Origin: Ulva prolifera
Lineage: Eukaryota; Chlorophyta; Ulvophyceae; Ulvales; Ulvaceae
DNA length: 64,000 nt
Direction of reading: 5' to 3'
Assembly (NCBI GenBank): GCA_023078555.1
Contig: CM041196.1
Coordinates: forward strand, 4,278,001 to 4,342,000
The notes beneath the pieces are model-generated. The model ran no database searches, had not been told where the DNA came from, and saw only the letters and a list, made by a program, of their open reading frames with translations. A program made the translations under genes and the position numbers. How positions within the stretch are numbered: position 1 is the stretch's first letter; every line of letters starts with the position of its first letter. This document shows positions 1-11,392 of this stretch, piece by piece.

Positions 1-104
1 GGGACCAGCGTAAGCCCAGAGAGGCAGTGGTTGGATCGATGCTGAAATGGACCGGGGCAGCTGGAGGACTGGCCAGCCTCAGATCTCAGAGGACCCAGCT
101 TTTC

Positions 105-139
105 TGGCAATCCAGCGGCCATATCACTGGATTGCCACA
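105..139. repeat. hairpin repeat, member of a three-copy family
   Basis: The arms TGGCAATCCAG and CTGGATTGCCA face each other across an 11-base spacer. The right half (115-139) is identical over 25 bases to 24748-24772, and a diverged copy lies at 31261-31285. This suggests the end of a small dispersed element. Confidence 0.6.
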
Positions 140-317
140 ATGGCAGAGCAACTAAACAAACCAAGTCAACCTAGGCCAGCTGCCGATGCCCCGATGCGCT
201 ACCTGCCATGGTGCACAGTTCAGTGCATCAGCTGCATAGAGCTGCGATGTGCAGGAGGCAACAGTGTGGAGCCCTGTGTCTCATCTCGTCATCACTCAAG
301 CACACAGCATGAGGTCC

Positions 318-391
318 CGTTCAATCGGAGTTGCCAATATCCTCTTCAGCATACGGCTCAGTACCTTCAGATTTACTTTACTGTACAGAGG
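318..391 (+). mobile_element. SINE-like 3' end, truncated copy
   Basis: This stretch aligns with the 3' halves of the copies at 22.5 and 29.9 kb: a GGTCCCGTT-like start, a TTGTCAATGTCC-like core, ATACGGCTCAG, then the TTTACTTTACT tail. Only about 74 bases remain, so it is a 5'-truncated or decayed copy. Confidence 0.65.
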
Positions 392-1079
392 GTCACGATC
401 AGCCAGCCACACGCTAGAGCATTAATATGCATTGCAAGTTGGCAGCCATTGTCGCCCGGTAAATATTGTGTACGATCAAACATTGACAGTCCTGGGAAAG
501 CACATCACCAGCATAACGTAGCTCAGAGGCCTGAAAGGCCTCACGAACTCAGTGCAATGCCTGGATGAAGGCGCGCACGCAGCTGGGTGTCGTGCTCGCT
601 GCCAGACCGCACCCATACTTGATGTCATCAACCGCATCTTATTACAAGTACTCCCTCACCGACAGCAAGGAAGCATTGGCTTATGCGCTGCCAGCCTGTG
701 CTATGACAGGCACAGGCAAACTACAAAGAGCAGCTGGCATTCCCTGGTAGCCAGGTCAGCGAAAGGGCACACTGCTGCTCAGCCTGGTGCATGTTGTATC
801 TGAAACTGCCGTCGCTCACAGCTGACCCATGGCTTGCTGATCCAGCTAACCTATTGCCTTTGCACCTGGCATGAAATATGTAGCTGCCATCCACCGGCGC
901 GCCTTCCCACCCTCCTGCGCAGCTGCCCCATACCTATATTATAATATACACAACCAACAGCTGCGGCCATGCATCGCACAACGGGGTGCACTAGACGGCA
1001 CACTCGCTCCGATCAGATCTGCTTACAGGCGCACACGAGCTCGCAGGTGCATCATTGCTAGGTGCCTCGAGCCATGGGG

Positions 1080-1082
<3 letters not shown>

Positions 1083-1110
<28 letters not shown>
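1083..1110. repeat. poly(G) tract
   Basis: An uninterrupted run of 28 G, preceded by a shorter G run at 1076-1081. Length is likely to vary and may be misassembled. Confidence 0.9.
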
Positions 1111-1112
<2 letters not shown>

Positions 1113-1465
1113 TGGCCACGGATGGAGCACTTGAAAGTAAATTGTTTATACTTTGCTTAACTTGTTTCAGTGACACTCATCGGCACCCTGCAACCGGTGC
1201 GATGCGGCGGCGCAGGAACCGCCGACAGCTACTACAGAGCTTCTGCACAGCGCGCCTCATGCTGACCAGCCTCGCCCTGCCCGGTACATTTCTACAGTGC
1301 ATGCATGACTGCCATGCAATCCTGTCGCGTGGCCAGCCAGCCGCAACGCGATGGCCCCAGCCCCTGTGAATCCGACTGCGATGGCCGGCCCTGCCGCGGC
1401 GCCGACGCTGCGGACGGCACCGGCATCCACGGCGAGCCGCCGCCATCGCACGTGCGGTGCGCGCG

Positions 1466-4400
1466 CTACGCGGCGGCGAGGGCCTTGGAGCCGCGCGCGG
1501 GCTGCACGACGCAGCCGCCGGGCTCCGGGATGGAGGCCTGGTACTTGCGGAGGAGCGCGGCGAGCATGTCGTCGGTCATGGCCTCGAGGTCGAAGCGGGG
1601 CCGCCAGGCCCAGTCCTCGCGCGCGCGGCTGTCGTCGATGCTCGCCGGCCACGTCGCCGCGATGTCCTGCCGGAAGTCTGGCTCGTAGTCGACCTGCGCA
1701 GCCCTCCCCTCAGTCACGCCGCCGCGGCAAGACGTAACATGTTGGATGTGATTTGTGTGCAGAAGAGGCAGCTTTGGACCAAAGTAAATCTTTGTCCACA
1801 GCAGGCATCACAGTCCACCCGTACGGACAGCCTCGCTGTGGTCGGGTCGTGCAGCGACGGGCGGTATCGCAGAGGACAGGGACGGAGCCAATGCGCATGC
1901 ATGCAATTGCTCGAACCACCACCACCACCACCACCACCACGACCACCACCGTGACCGCAGGGCGCGAGGTGCCGTGCCAGGCGACAGGTCCAAGCAGTAC
2001 CTCGACGAACAACCCATGTAAAAGCAAACGTGTGCGATGCGATGTGGTGGCAGAGGCAGGACCGGGCTGTGTCCTGCGCCGACAAATCCGGTTGCGCGGC
2101 CCGGCACAGCAGCCGCGCGGACCGCCAACTCCACATGCACTGACCGCATGCGCACGGACACGGCAGCGCACTGAGTATGGGGGCAGCACACGCCGGGGCG
2201 CCACGACCCGGCGGTCGCAACCGGAACAAACCCCCCGCCGAGAGGGAGGCACACCTGGAAGTCGGGGTAGCAGAGGCGGATGCTGCGCTCGAGTTGCGCG
2301 GGCGTGAACGACATCGCGGTGACGTTGTACGTGCAGCGCGAGAGGCGCTCGCGGGGCGCCGTCACGAGCTCCCACGTCGCGCGCAGGCAGTCCGGCATGT
2401 ACATCATCGGCAGCGGCGTGTCCGGCTCGATGAAGCACTTGTAGCGCTGCCCCAGCACCGCCGCCTGCACAGCACACAGCACTGTCACGCCCAGCACGCA
2501 CACGCGCCGTCGCGCAGCACGACACTCGCCCCTAAACTGTCGATGCGGACGATACTGCACACAGCACATCATAATACTTCACACAGCACACAGCACGCCG
2601 ACACGAGAAGATCCGTGTTACAAACGTCACAGGTTTGTCACCAAAAAAAAGTGTTCGCGCAGCACGCAGCACGCAGCGCGGAGCGCACCATGTACATCTC
2701 GATGGTGTAGTCGGTGGTGCCGCCGCCGGGGAGGGAGAGGGAGGAGATGATGCCGGGGTAGCGCAGGGAGCGGAAGTCGACGCCGAGCTTGTCAGCGTAG
2801 TACTTGCCGAGCAGCTCGACGTGCACCTTCGTGACGCCGTACATCGTGCTCGGCTCGCACACCGTCTCGTCGGGGGTGTCCACCCTGGGCGTACTGTCGC
2901 CGAAGACGGCGATCGTGCTCGGCGCAAACACCTGCACCGCGCGGCGCAGCGGTTCAGGACGGAGGTGCTGACACATCTGTATGCCCGGGCTGATTCGCAC
3001 GGCTGCGCTGCGGTGAACGCGTTTACAAACACATCAGCCGCTTGAGGTCAAAAACATGAGCGTTCGAATGAGTACGTGCATGTGCGGCGGCTGGGGCATG
3101 CGAGTGGCGTGTGTTGAGAGGGGCGGGGGCACACCGAGACGCGGTGCTGCGCGGCGACTTCCAGCACGTTCTGGATGCCGAGCATGTTGACGCGCAGCGC
3201 GAGCTGCGGGTTGCGCTCGCCGACGGCGGACAGCAGCGTCGCGAGGTGCAGCACGTGCGTGATGCGGTGCTCCACGACGAGCCGCGCGAGCGACTCCCGG
3301 TCCGTGACGTCGCAGTACGCGAAGGGCCCGCGCGCCGAGAGGCCGCCGCTGTTGCGCACGTCCGTCGCGACGACGTTGACTGGCCCAACGCGCTCCCTGC
3401 AGGCCGGCCGGGCTGAGCTCCCCTGTTGCCCGAGCGGCGGTGGGCATCGTGCATGGTCCCATGCTGTGTGCGTGGGACATGCAGTTGCAACATGTCAGAG
3501 ATGATGCATGTGCAGTCGGCTGTGGTGCGCTGCCCTGCAATGGCCCCACCTTGATGCGACGTGATCCGTGCTGTGTGCATGGTGAAGTAGATCAACGTCC
3601 AGAAACCCGACTGAGCATTGCGCGAGCTGATTCGGGCAATGGTCCTAAGCGCCCCTGGGGGGAGGGGCGAAAGGCCGTTGTGGTGGTGGCGGTTTGTGCT
3701 CGCATGTGCTGCACTGCCATGTGCGTTCACAATTCGTGAATCACGAGGGATCAGTCAGAGGCAAGGAGCGGCACGAGCAGTGCACGCACACACTGTGGTG
3801 TGCAAGCGATGCTGCCACTTGCTGAACCCGCCAGGCAAGGGCATTGGTGCTTCTGGAAAGGCTGGTAGCTACAGAGCTCTGCACAATTGCATGCCGCTAC
3901 TCCGGACGTGCTTTACAGCAGCATCTTTACCTCTGCAGAGGTATTGCATGCAGCTGGCTGTGCTGGTCGCCAAGCATGGTTGTTGCTGTTTCAGGTGGGA
4001 GTCAACATGAGGTGCACTGGGCATGCAGTGGCAGATGGTGTGTACGGGACATGCCGTTGTACTACGTGGTAACCCCCCCCCAGAATGGCACTTTTCGGTG
4101 GACAACGTCATACCCCCACATTCCCGCGGCGACCGCCGATTTAACACGCCTAAGCATCCAATATTACCTTTCTGAAGGGCCGCATGGATTCGGTCACGCG
4201 GCATCTGGACGGACGATTCAAATTCGGACGCATGAACCGCACCGCGGAGGCACTGCAGGAACGCGCAGCTGCAGCCCACACCCACACGCGGAAGTGCGGG
4301 CAAAACTATACACTAATCACCTGTTTACTTAACATCCATTTGCTTTGAGCTTACTCGCACGCGTTGCATCCTGTGATCGGTGCGGATGTGCTGCCGACTG

Positions 4401-7362
4401 TACCTGAACTCAGCTGAGGCGCGCTGCTGTCGCCAGCGTGCGACTCCTAATTGCGATCAGATACCGGAAATATATTAAATGATGACTATGAGGGTCGAGC
4501 AGCGGCGATGGCCAGCGCTGCGAGGAAGAAGCACTTGAAGAAGATCTCCAAACTAGGAGCGACAGCGAGGAAGAGCCTGGCAGCACGGCCACCGACCCCT
4601 CTGCCCGGTACGCATGAATGACTGTTGAGAACATAGTGTCATGAGTGGGCTGCTCCCAAGCAGTGGCTCAGCTGATCTCTGCAGAGCTCTGTACAAATCT
4701 GGCGAGGGGCTGAGTGCTAGCTGCTACCGACTGGGCTACGATTCTGGCATGATATGCAGGAGTAGTTTGCATCAGAATGTAACAAGCATACTCTGTCCTT
4801 GCACATCCCCTGAACCAAGGCAATGCAATTTACGAACTCACTCGCAACTGCTTTCACTTTATGCTGGATCCACAAGGAGAAGTCAGAGATACTGTGGCAC
4901 ATCCACCTGCAACGTGGCCTGGCCCACAGCCCGGGTCAGTGCAACCGCACGCGTGGCTGCTCCTGGGGTACAACTTTCAGTCTGTGATTGAAAGTGTGCA
5001 CCCTGGACGCGGTATGGTCCGCCCACTGACGAAGTATCACGGTGAGCAAATTGTGCTACTATTTACAAAGCAGCACCTGTTGTGGGATGCAATGGAGACA
5101 GAGCTAAACAAGCTACGAGCACACCCAGAGTTCAGATGCATTGTCGACGAGCTGCAGAGATTGTGGGCTGCAATGGGGGAGTGCCATCGCCAGATTCACC
5201 TACCACCCTCTCAGCTTAGTCGGGAGGTGTTGGAAACAAACATTGGGGAGGTTGAAGTGTGCCTGCGCTTCTTTGAAGAGAATGTCCTTAGGCCGTGCAG
5301 CTACAAGCTGAAGGCTTACGACCACATTCTCATCAAGCACATGCTCAGCGAGGTAGACAAGCTAGCTCCACTGAAGCTCTCCCCGGTCAGTGTCTCGAGC
5401 CGCTTCATTGAAGCTGGCAACAAGCACGCCAAGGCTATGTTCCGGAGGATGCCAGGTGGTGGGAAGGAGTATCCAGACAAAAGAAATCGACCCGTTGTAC
5501 AAGTGTTTAGAAAGCTAGTGGCCCGGTACAAGATGGAGAGAGTGGTGTACTACCAAGACTTAGGCATGAGCGTCACTGAACACGCAGATGCAGAGCAGCC
5601 AGGTACACCAGTCATGAGCGCCGAAGATGAACCCAGCGGAGGACACGATGTCACGACTGATTCGGTGAGTGCCTGTTCCAGCTTGAATGAGCTGGAATCC
5701 ACATGGCCTGACCCTCTATGTGGAGATGGCCACGATGCGAGACCAGTCAGAGCACCTAAGGTGCTGCCAGCTGTGCACAGCCATACTCCGTATTGAAAAC
5801 ATAAATTGTATGTATAGTATGTACATAGCAGCGGCATTGTGCTGATGCTTGAAGTGAGAGATCCGCACTTGCAACAGCAATGTCCAGACTAGAACAGTGT
5901 GGGGGACAAAAGACACACCCTCTGCTGCAAGAGAGCTGCCAGTAAACAGATTCCCTACTAGGAAGTATGCTGTCGCTGCCAACTCGACGAGTGTCCACAG
6001 ACACTCATCAGGAGCAGTAGCCCACCTACCGCACACCGCAACACAGACACCAGGCTTGACACACCCCACGAGGCCCAATCCACCGCAAATAAACGAGACA
6101 AAGATCACATACGTCCAGTGATGATGCTGTGTTGTGTTCTGATTCACTCCGCTGCACGTTGGCCTGATTTGCGGGCACCTCGTGACAGTGCAATGACCTG
6201 ACTGATCACCCCCTTCCGCGGCGCGGGAGCCGACCAAACAGCGCGAACTATGCAGCATAGCATCATTCAGATCATGTTGATAATTAATTGTGGCGTTTGG
6301 CAGGTTTCCGCCGCGACTTTGGGTCTTGTACCCATGGCGCATCGCGATGCACCCGGCACTCGCAGCATGCACATGCCGAGCCGTCATGCACCCAACGGAA
6401 TCCATTCACCGCCTCAAAATGTCGATAGCTGACGCATGGCGAGGGCCGCATGCCGTCATGGCGCGTGGTGCCGGCGCGTTAGGCTGTCCAGCCCCTGGGG
6501 GGGGGGTTACCACGTAGTACGTTGTTGCAGCGTGTCGGATGCGACACGCGCATCAACAGAGTCCGTGTCTGTGTACGTGCCTTGGGTTGATGTGATGACT
6601 GACCGCGCAATGCGTGCATGTCGAGCCGTGCCACGGAAGCGTGGAGCATGGCACAGGACGCACAGAATTGTCCTATACAAGCAATAATGCACAGTAGTGC
6701 GGTCACGAAGGGCGTCCACGATGCGACTGGCATTGGTCGGACGCAGCGGGCGCCCGAGGTGGCCAGGTCGATCTTGGCGCAACAGCCAGATCAGCAGCAC
6801 GTTGACAGACAAGGTGGCATGAGCACAGCGTCGCTTGCCAGTGAACATTGCATTACAACAAGGCACAGGTGAAACAAGGGGGCGCACAGGTGGTGTATCG
6901 ATTGACAGCTAGCGCGGTCGTCCCTGCAATTGCTCCTGCCCGAATTTAAGCCCGCAGGTGTGAGGAATGTGCCCTTCCTGGCCCCGGAAGATACCCGGGG
7001 TTAGCCAAATGAACACCATGATCCGAATGTTTCACTACTTTGACCATTCAGAGGCCGTGGCATGCATCCAAAGCGCAACCACAACACACTTGTCTGCAAT
7101 CGATGCCACACCTGAGATAGTGCAGAATTTCGGTCCCGATCTGCCCCCCAGCTCCCGTGACAAGGAATCTCGGCACTGCTTCATCCTTTTCGTCATAAAT
7201 TTGCTGCATTCGGGGTGTTATTGTGGTTGAGAAGAGGCGTTGCGCGCCCTGCGACTGTCTCGCTCCAGCGAGGGATCGCGCCAGTCCATACGCAACTGGC
7301 GCGAGCGCTTGCGAGAAGGATCCAGCCGCAGAACCGATAGCGGAGGCGATGATAGAAGGCAT
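1466..7362 (-). CDS. TDH: L-threonine 3-dehydrogenase, SDR type, mitochondrial (five exons)
   Basis: Oxidises L-threonine to 2-amino-3-ketobutyrate with NAD+, the first step of mitochondrial threonine breakdown to glycine and acetyl-CoA. Exons on the minus strand are 7362-7112, 3396-3135, 2931-2689, 2464-2255 and 1693-1466. Joined, they give 397 residues with phases matching at every junction. The N-terminus (about residues 1-50, Arg/Ser/Ala-rich, ending near RLFSTT) looks like a mitochondrial presequence. The Rossmann motif GAGGQIG is at 70-76, the catalytic Tyr202-x3-Lys206 lies in MYGVTK, and the family block RYPGIIS follows, then [20 protein letters not shown] and [10 protein letters not shown]. 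These are diagnostic of the epimerase-like TDH family, which is distinct from zinc-dependent bacterial TDH. Introns begin GTGTG or GTGCG. Intron 1 is 3.7 kb and holds a transposon. Confidence 0.93.
1915..1950. repeat. (ACC)n microsatellite
   Basis: About 11 ACC triplets with one CGA interruption, in the last intron of the threonine dehydrogenase gene. Confidence 0.85.
4059..6520. mobile_element. DNA transposon with 27-bp terminal inverted repeats in TDH intron 1
   Basis: The two ends are inverted copies of each other: the left reads GTACTACGTGGTAACC then a C run and AG (4059-4083), and the right is its reverse complement (6495-6520), with nine and ten C respectively. Both ends are flanked by the trinucleotide GTT, a possible 3 bp target duplication. 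Length is 2462 bp. It contains one 311-codon ORF on the plus strand, opposite to the host gene. Superfamily is not settled. A 3 bp duplication would fit CACTA or PIF/Harbinger, but the terminal bases are not classical for either. Confidence 0.75.
4861..5796 (+). CDS. putative transposon-encoded protein (311 residues)
   Basis: The longest clean ORF inside the 4059-6520 element. I do not recognise a named domain. Residues ~150-240 have a pattern seen in C-terminal parts of several DDE transposase families: Lys-Tyr-x-His then His-Met ([11 protein letters not shown]), a 'pLklsp' stretch, then Glu-Ala-Gly-Asn-Lys-His and basic residues. The C-terminal 80 residues are Ser/Asp/Glu-rich and probably disordered. 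The start is uncertain, since Met codons further in are equally plausible. It may be only one exon of the transposase. Alternative: a captured host gene fragment. Confidence 0.45.
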   Translation: MLDPQGEVRDTVAHPPATWPGPQPGSVQPHAWLLLGYNFQSVIESVHPGRGMVRPLTKYHGEQIVLLFTKQHLLWDAMETELNKLRAHPEFRCIVDELQRLWAAMGECHRQIHLPPSQLSREVLETNIGEVEVCLRFFEENVLRPCSYKLKAYDHILIKHMLSEVDKLAPLKLSPVSVSSRFIEAGNKHAKAMFRRMPGGGKEYPDKRNRPVVQVFRKLVARYKMERVVYYQDLGMSVTEHADAEQPGTPVMSAEDEPSGGHDVTTDSVSACSSLNELESTWPDPLCGDGHDARPVRAPKVLPAVHSHTPY

Positions 7363-9261
7363 GTTGCGTATCGGTGGTCACTATCGGCTTAGATGGCCGA
7401 GGACAGTGTCCTGCAAGCAAGTCAGAGCACTCTAGCAAACAGCAGACAAAGCACACGACCAAGGACAGCGCAATTGCGTCTCAACGTCAAATTGATAGAG
7501 GCTGTTTTGCCAAGGGCTCATATATGTGACGTGCTCTCGCAGGCAGAGACGACGTGTGCAGTGCGCGTCGCGTCACTTGGTGAGTCATGATACCCCCTCA
7601 TGTCGACCATGGAGATGTTTGGGCGCGGACGTGCAAGCACAAGGTGGGGTGACGACGAAGCCCCACAGAGCAAAAACGATGTTGCACAAGTGCCTGCTGC
7701 GAGCGAAGAACGTGCCGCTACACGCAAAACTGTGTATCTACTGCTACCAACTGAGCAGACAAGCTGTTGCCGAAAACACACAAACTAACAACACTTTCAA
7801 CGAAAAGTAAAATGTGTTGATGTGCTTCGGACCGATTAGCAGGGCATCACCCAAGCGCCGCGTGGTGCGCAACCTCAGCCCACGAGATGTACCAGCCGAG
7901 AGCCAACGATCGGTTCAAGAAACACAGCTGATCACTTCGGCCCCCACACACACATATAAGCAAAGTCTCTTTATCTGAGCTTTCAGGTTCGACCGCATCC
8001 ATCGGTCTTCTCGGTCTTCACGATGACGTCGTGCCGAGAGTTCGCACGCCCCTCAGCTCTGCTCATGATCAGCACGTTGCACAGTGTGCGCAACAACACG
8101 GTTGGAGCAAAGGCCAGTCAGTTGATGCCCACAGGAACAATGACAGGCTGGCGATTTCATCTACCGCCAGGTTTGCGGAAGGACTTTCTGCGCTGCTTGC
8201 TTGCGTGCAGCGAGCTAGCGAGCTACCGCAATTATCCAGGTCTGTGCCCACAGCCGTGGCTGATTGACGCAAACGATGTGAACCAAGCGCTTAGCATACC
8301 TAACACGTCTGATTTGTCTCCCGGACAAATGACCTTGATAGTCGTATGTTTGCTGAATGTGTTCTTGTGCGATTTCGCAACGGCAGCCAAGGTCCCATTC
8401 GAGCGATGATGATACTGGACAGAACTCGTCGTGGCCCCAGAGAAAAAGAAGTCATCAGTGCCTTTTGAATTTACGCCGTAGCTGCGCAAACTATTTATAG
8501 AGCGCGCCTGGGCTGAACAGCCGCCTGTTCCAGTGCAATTGTGTCTCGCCTTCCGAGATGTGCAGGCCCGGATCACGTGAAGCACGCATGCACTGACCGG
8601 TCTTATCAATTCACGGCAGCACGGAATCTGCGCACTTGCCCTGCTGCAGTAAGGCTTTATCCTCCTGTAACATCCGCTGAGTGCACCATCGAGTGCTGTC
8701 TTGAAGACATATTGCTGTGGTCTGCAAGCCAGCCCAGGCTTTGCCGGCACCGCCCTGTGGCACTGGGAGATTCCCCCCTGGTGCAAGTTTTCGAACCGCG
8801 CCAGGGCCACGAACTATGTTGACAGTTTGTGCGATGCATTCAGTGAGGCTGAAGTATGCATGAACATGTCAGTGATTATACAGGATCCACGACTTCATGT
8901 CATTCCCTCTTCAACAAACATCTGGTTGCTACATGGTTTGTAAAGGACATCTTCCTCTATGATATGTGTCCAAGATGCAGAGCCATATCCACTATTGCAC
9001 CTGCTGAACAGTTACGTTCATCAGAGGCCATCAACGGTGCAGAACCATGTATCCAGTGGTGTGCCATGTGTTCTGCATAGCCCTGCCTTGAATGCCACAT
9101 TCCTTGACTGTCGGCTTCAACTAGTGAGCAATCTGCCGCTGCTACTGCATTGCGTTCACCTTGCGTGCTATGCCAAGCAAGCACAATAGACCCCTTATGC
9201 TGTGCGAGTGATTGTGCTCGCTTGTACGGTACCCTCAATGATGTTGTGATAGCTCTACACT
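7363..9261. other. intergenic, no firmly supported gene
   Basis: It lies upstream of the threonine dehydrogenase start codon, so it should hold that promoter. A 128-codon ORF at 8023-8409 has a TATA-like ATATAAG about 65 bases upstream and is listed separately at low confidence. Nothing else is recognised. Confidence 0.5.
8023..8409 (+). CDS. hypothetical small protein (128 residues)
   Basis: This single-exon ORF begins at an ATG about 65 bases downstream of a TATA-like ATATAAG (7953-7959). The product has no recognised domain. Residues ~103-122 are hydrophobic (TLIVVCLLNVFLCDF), which could be one membrane segment. No splice signals or homologue support it, so it may be a chance ORF. Confidence 0.2.
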   Translation: MTSCREFARPSALLMISTLHSVRNNTVGAKASQLMPTGTMTGWRFHLPPGLRKDFLRCLLACSELASYRNYPGLCPQPWLIDANDVNQALSIPNTSDLSPGQMTLIVVCLLNVFLCDFATAAKVPFER

Positions 9262-9618
9262 TCAATCCCGGTGCTTTTCAAAAGCAAATCCCAGATCATT
9301 GAGTTCCTTCTCATGTTGTATCCTCTCCTTCGCCAAGAGATCGCGGAGCTGGGCTTGCCTTTGCATGCGCAACACCTGATTGGCGGCGGTGAGCTCTTGC
9401 ACCATCTGATCTTTGATGCCAATCTGTCTTTGTTGCATCAGAGTAGACTCGTCTGTGGAGAGATTCGCGAGCAGGCCATGCGTTGTGGCTGTTACTCCAT
9501 CAGAGAACCACTTGGCATTGCTTGTTGCTACTTGGATGTCCCTGGCGTGGAGTTCGGCAGCAGCATACATATCATTTGTCTGCTTCAAACGCTTGATGTT
9601 CCCAGGTTCTTTACCCAT
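9262..9618 (-). CDS. CFAP141: CFAP141-like ciliary doublet-microtubule protein
   Basis: Small helical protein of 118 residues from the ATG at 9618 (12 more codons are open upstream to 9654). The C-terminal half fits the CFAP141/C1orf189 family: a tandem of helices with (M/V)QEL near VLRMQRQAQLRDLL, then KERIQHEKELNDLGFAFEKHRD at the end, which is the family's 'ELxxxGxAF' finish. In other organisms this protein sits inside the doublet A-tubule of the axoneme. Upstream on the same strand, a codon-rich stretch ending at 9825 with a GTCAGT donor and an acceptor before 9713 may supply N-terminal exons. Joining them to this ORF would need a 57-base intron, so I leave the 5' end open. Presence of this gene implies the organism builds motile cilia. 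Confidence 0.65.
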   Translation of the reverse strand: MGKEPGNIKRLKQTNDMYAAAELHARDIQVATSNAKWFSDGVTATTHGLLANLSTDESTLMQQRQIGIKDQMVQELTAANQVLRMQRQAQLRDLLAKERIQHEKELNDLGFAFEKHRD

Positions 9619-9825
9619 TGCAGAAACAACCTGGTGTATTTGCAACCTCCACACGCCCTACAAGGCTCAAGCTGGTTCCATACCGACCAGCTTATTCACA
9701 GTAGGATTAGCAGCTGCAATAAGACAGATTTAAATTGCAATGAAAGTTCTGAGCGGCATGATTTAGGGTGTCTAGGACGCTGTCGAAGGTGTGTCTACCC
9801 AGTTGGGGAGGAAATGACACTGACC

Positions 9826-10331
9826 TTTGCGATTGCCAAGGGCCCCCTTTGCTTCGCGACTATCAAGGGCCCATTCTTCATCAATTGATGTCTGCTGAAA
9901 CGGTGTCTGTTGATGCGAAGTGTGAGCCAGAGTCACGGAATTCGGCGGTCTTGTGAATAGGTCACGCGAGTGCTCAAAGCCCTGCGAGCCCGAAGCGATT
10001 ACACACTGACATGCAGAGCAGCTCGCGCTAGATGCCGTGGATGGAGTCACTAAGGCAGCATTATGAGAATCAAAATGTTATCACGAATACAGTCGTGGCC
10101 TGCGCGAGGCATCGTGGCTACCGGCTGCATCGGCACGGCACCCGCATGCGATGCAATTGGCTAGCACTGCCGCTTCTGATCTTTGGTGACAAATGCGGAT
10201 AGCAGGAAGTCTTCCGCGACGCTCACGGAACATCAGGTAGCATAAGACTGAATTGTTGGTAGCATGTAGCCCGCACCAGAATCTTCATTCTCCTGCCCTT
10301 ATGAACTGACCTTCCAGCTTTAGTGTACTAA
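9826..10331. other. intergenic, shared 5' region of two divergent genes
   Basis: Lies between the minus-strand ciliary gene and the plus-strand KH gene, so promoters of both probably overlap here. No TATA box or repeat is evident. The part next to 9826 may belong to an N-terminal exon of the ciliary gene. Confidence 0.4.
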
Positions 10332-11392
10332 ATGGCTGATTATCCTCCTGGGGCACCGCTCAATGGCGGATATCACGATCCAGGCCACAGCAACGCTCCG
10401 AAACGTCACAGAGACGACGAGTATGGGGCGAACAAACGACCAGCATATGGGGGAGGCGGTGGCCCAGAGACCGTCTTCCGATTTCTCTGTGACTATAAAA
10501 TTGTTGGGGGGATGATCGGTAAGGGTGGGGAGAACTTGAAGGAGGTACAGCAGAACACTGGGGCTTTCATCGAAGTCATACACGAGGCGCCACCGCATTG
10601 CACCGAACGTGTGTTCATCATCGCATCTCCACGAGATGCTCCAGGATCTGGAGAGTTCAATGCTGCGCAGATCGCGCTGTTCGGGTGCGTCTCCTGCACA
10701 TGAATGAAACAGAGTTCCGCCGTACTGTGATTCAACTCGTTTCACCAATGTCTCGAGCATCTGTGACTCTGGAATATCCTGAATGCAGCATATTCGATAA
10801 ACAGCTTGGCTTGGAAAGGCATGGCTGCCCGCCTGGAGGACCGTTTCTGAGGTGTGATTCGTGGTTGCCGCACTGGCTCGCTTCATTCTATGTCAACAGG
10901 CCAACCCTCCGCACCTTGTATAATTTTAGCACTCTTTTCCTTTCTGGTGCTCCGAGGGAGGTGTTCCAGGACAGTCTGGGCTCAAGGACCGAAACCACGA
11001 ACACTGCATGTAGGATGCTGATATGCGCTTCTCAAGCGGGAAGTCTCATCGGCAAGAGTGGAGTGACAATCAAAGAGCTCAAGGAGCAATCAGGGTGCTC
11101 TAACATCAAAGTTTTGCAACCAGATGACCTCCCACCTTGTGGCCTGTCGTCTGACAAGCTGCTCCATATCACAGGGCCCCCTGAGAGTCTGCGCCGTGTG
11201 CTGCAGCTAGCATCTACACGGCTACGCGATAGCCCACCGAAGGAGCCGCCCTCACATGAGCCTTGCAAGAATGCGTACCCGCCTGCCCCGCCTATGGGCG
11301 GCCCGCCGCCTGGATACATGGGTGGACCATCTCCGCCAGGGTACATGCCACCACCAGGTGCCGCAAATGCTCCCGGTGCCCCACAGTACTGA
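10332..11392 (+). CDS. KH-domain RNA-binding protein (two KH domains)
   Basis: Single-stranded RNA/DNA binding protein of the poly(C)-binding/HEN4-like KH group, 271 residues in two exons (10332-10684 and 10930-11392; phases match). KH1, about residues 45-115, carries the invariant GKGG loop in MIGKGGENLKEVQQ. KH2, about 140-215, carries GKSG in LIGKSGVTIKELKEQ. The N-terminus is Gly/Pro-rich with a basic APKRHRDDEYGANKR patch, possibly nuclear-localising. The tail is a low-complexity Pro/Gly/Tyr stretch (GGPPPGYMGG repeats), as in many RNP-granule proteins. The acceptor at 10929 (ATTTTAG) is the less certain part of the model. A TGTAA, the usual green-algal polyadenylation signal, sits at 11489, about 100 bases after the stop. 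Confidence 0.85.

Larger units (their letters stand above)
1..1465. other. intergenic, no supported gene
   Basis: I see no exon here. It contains a short hairpin repeat near 105-139, a SINE-like tail at 318-391 and a G tract (1083-1110). The 173-residue ORF at its left end has no recognisable domain, and its composition does not resemble the real exons of the window. Confidence 0.6.

Noticed and set aside
1351..3417. Plus-strand ORFs of 100-180 codons across the threonine dehydrogenase exons
   Set aside because: Shadow frames of GC-rich exons. The minus-strand translation carries the full dehydrogenase motif set.
8232..8810. 192-codon minus-strand ORF
   Set aside because: No domain, no splice or promoter support, Cys/Ser-rich random composition, and it overlaps another ORF of equal quality.
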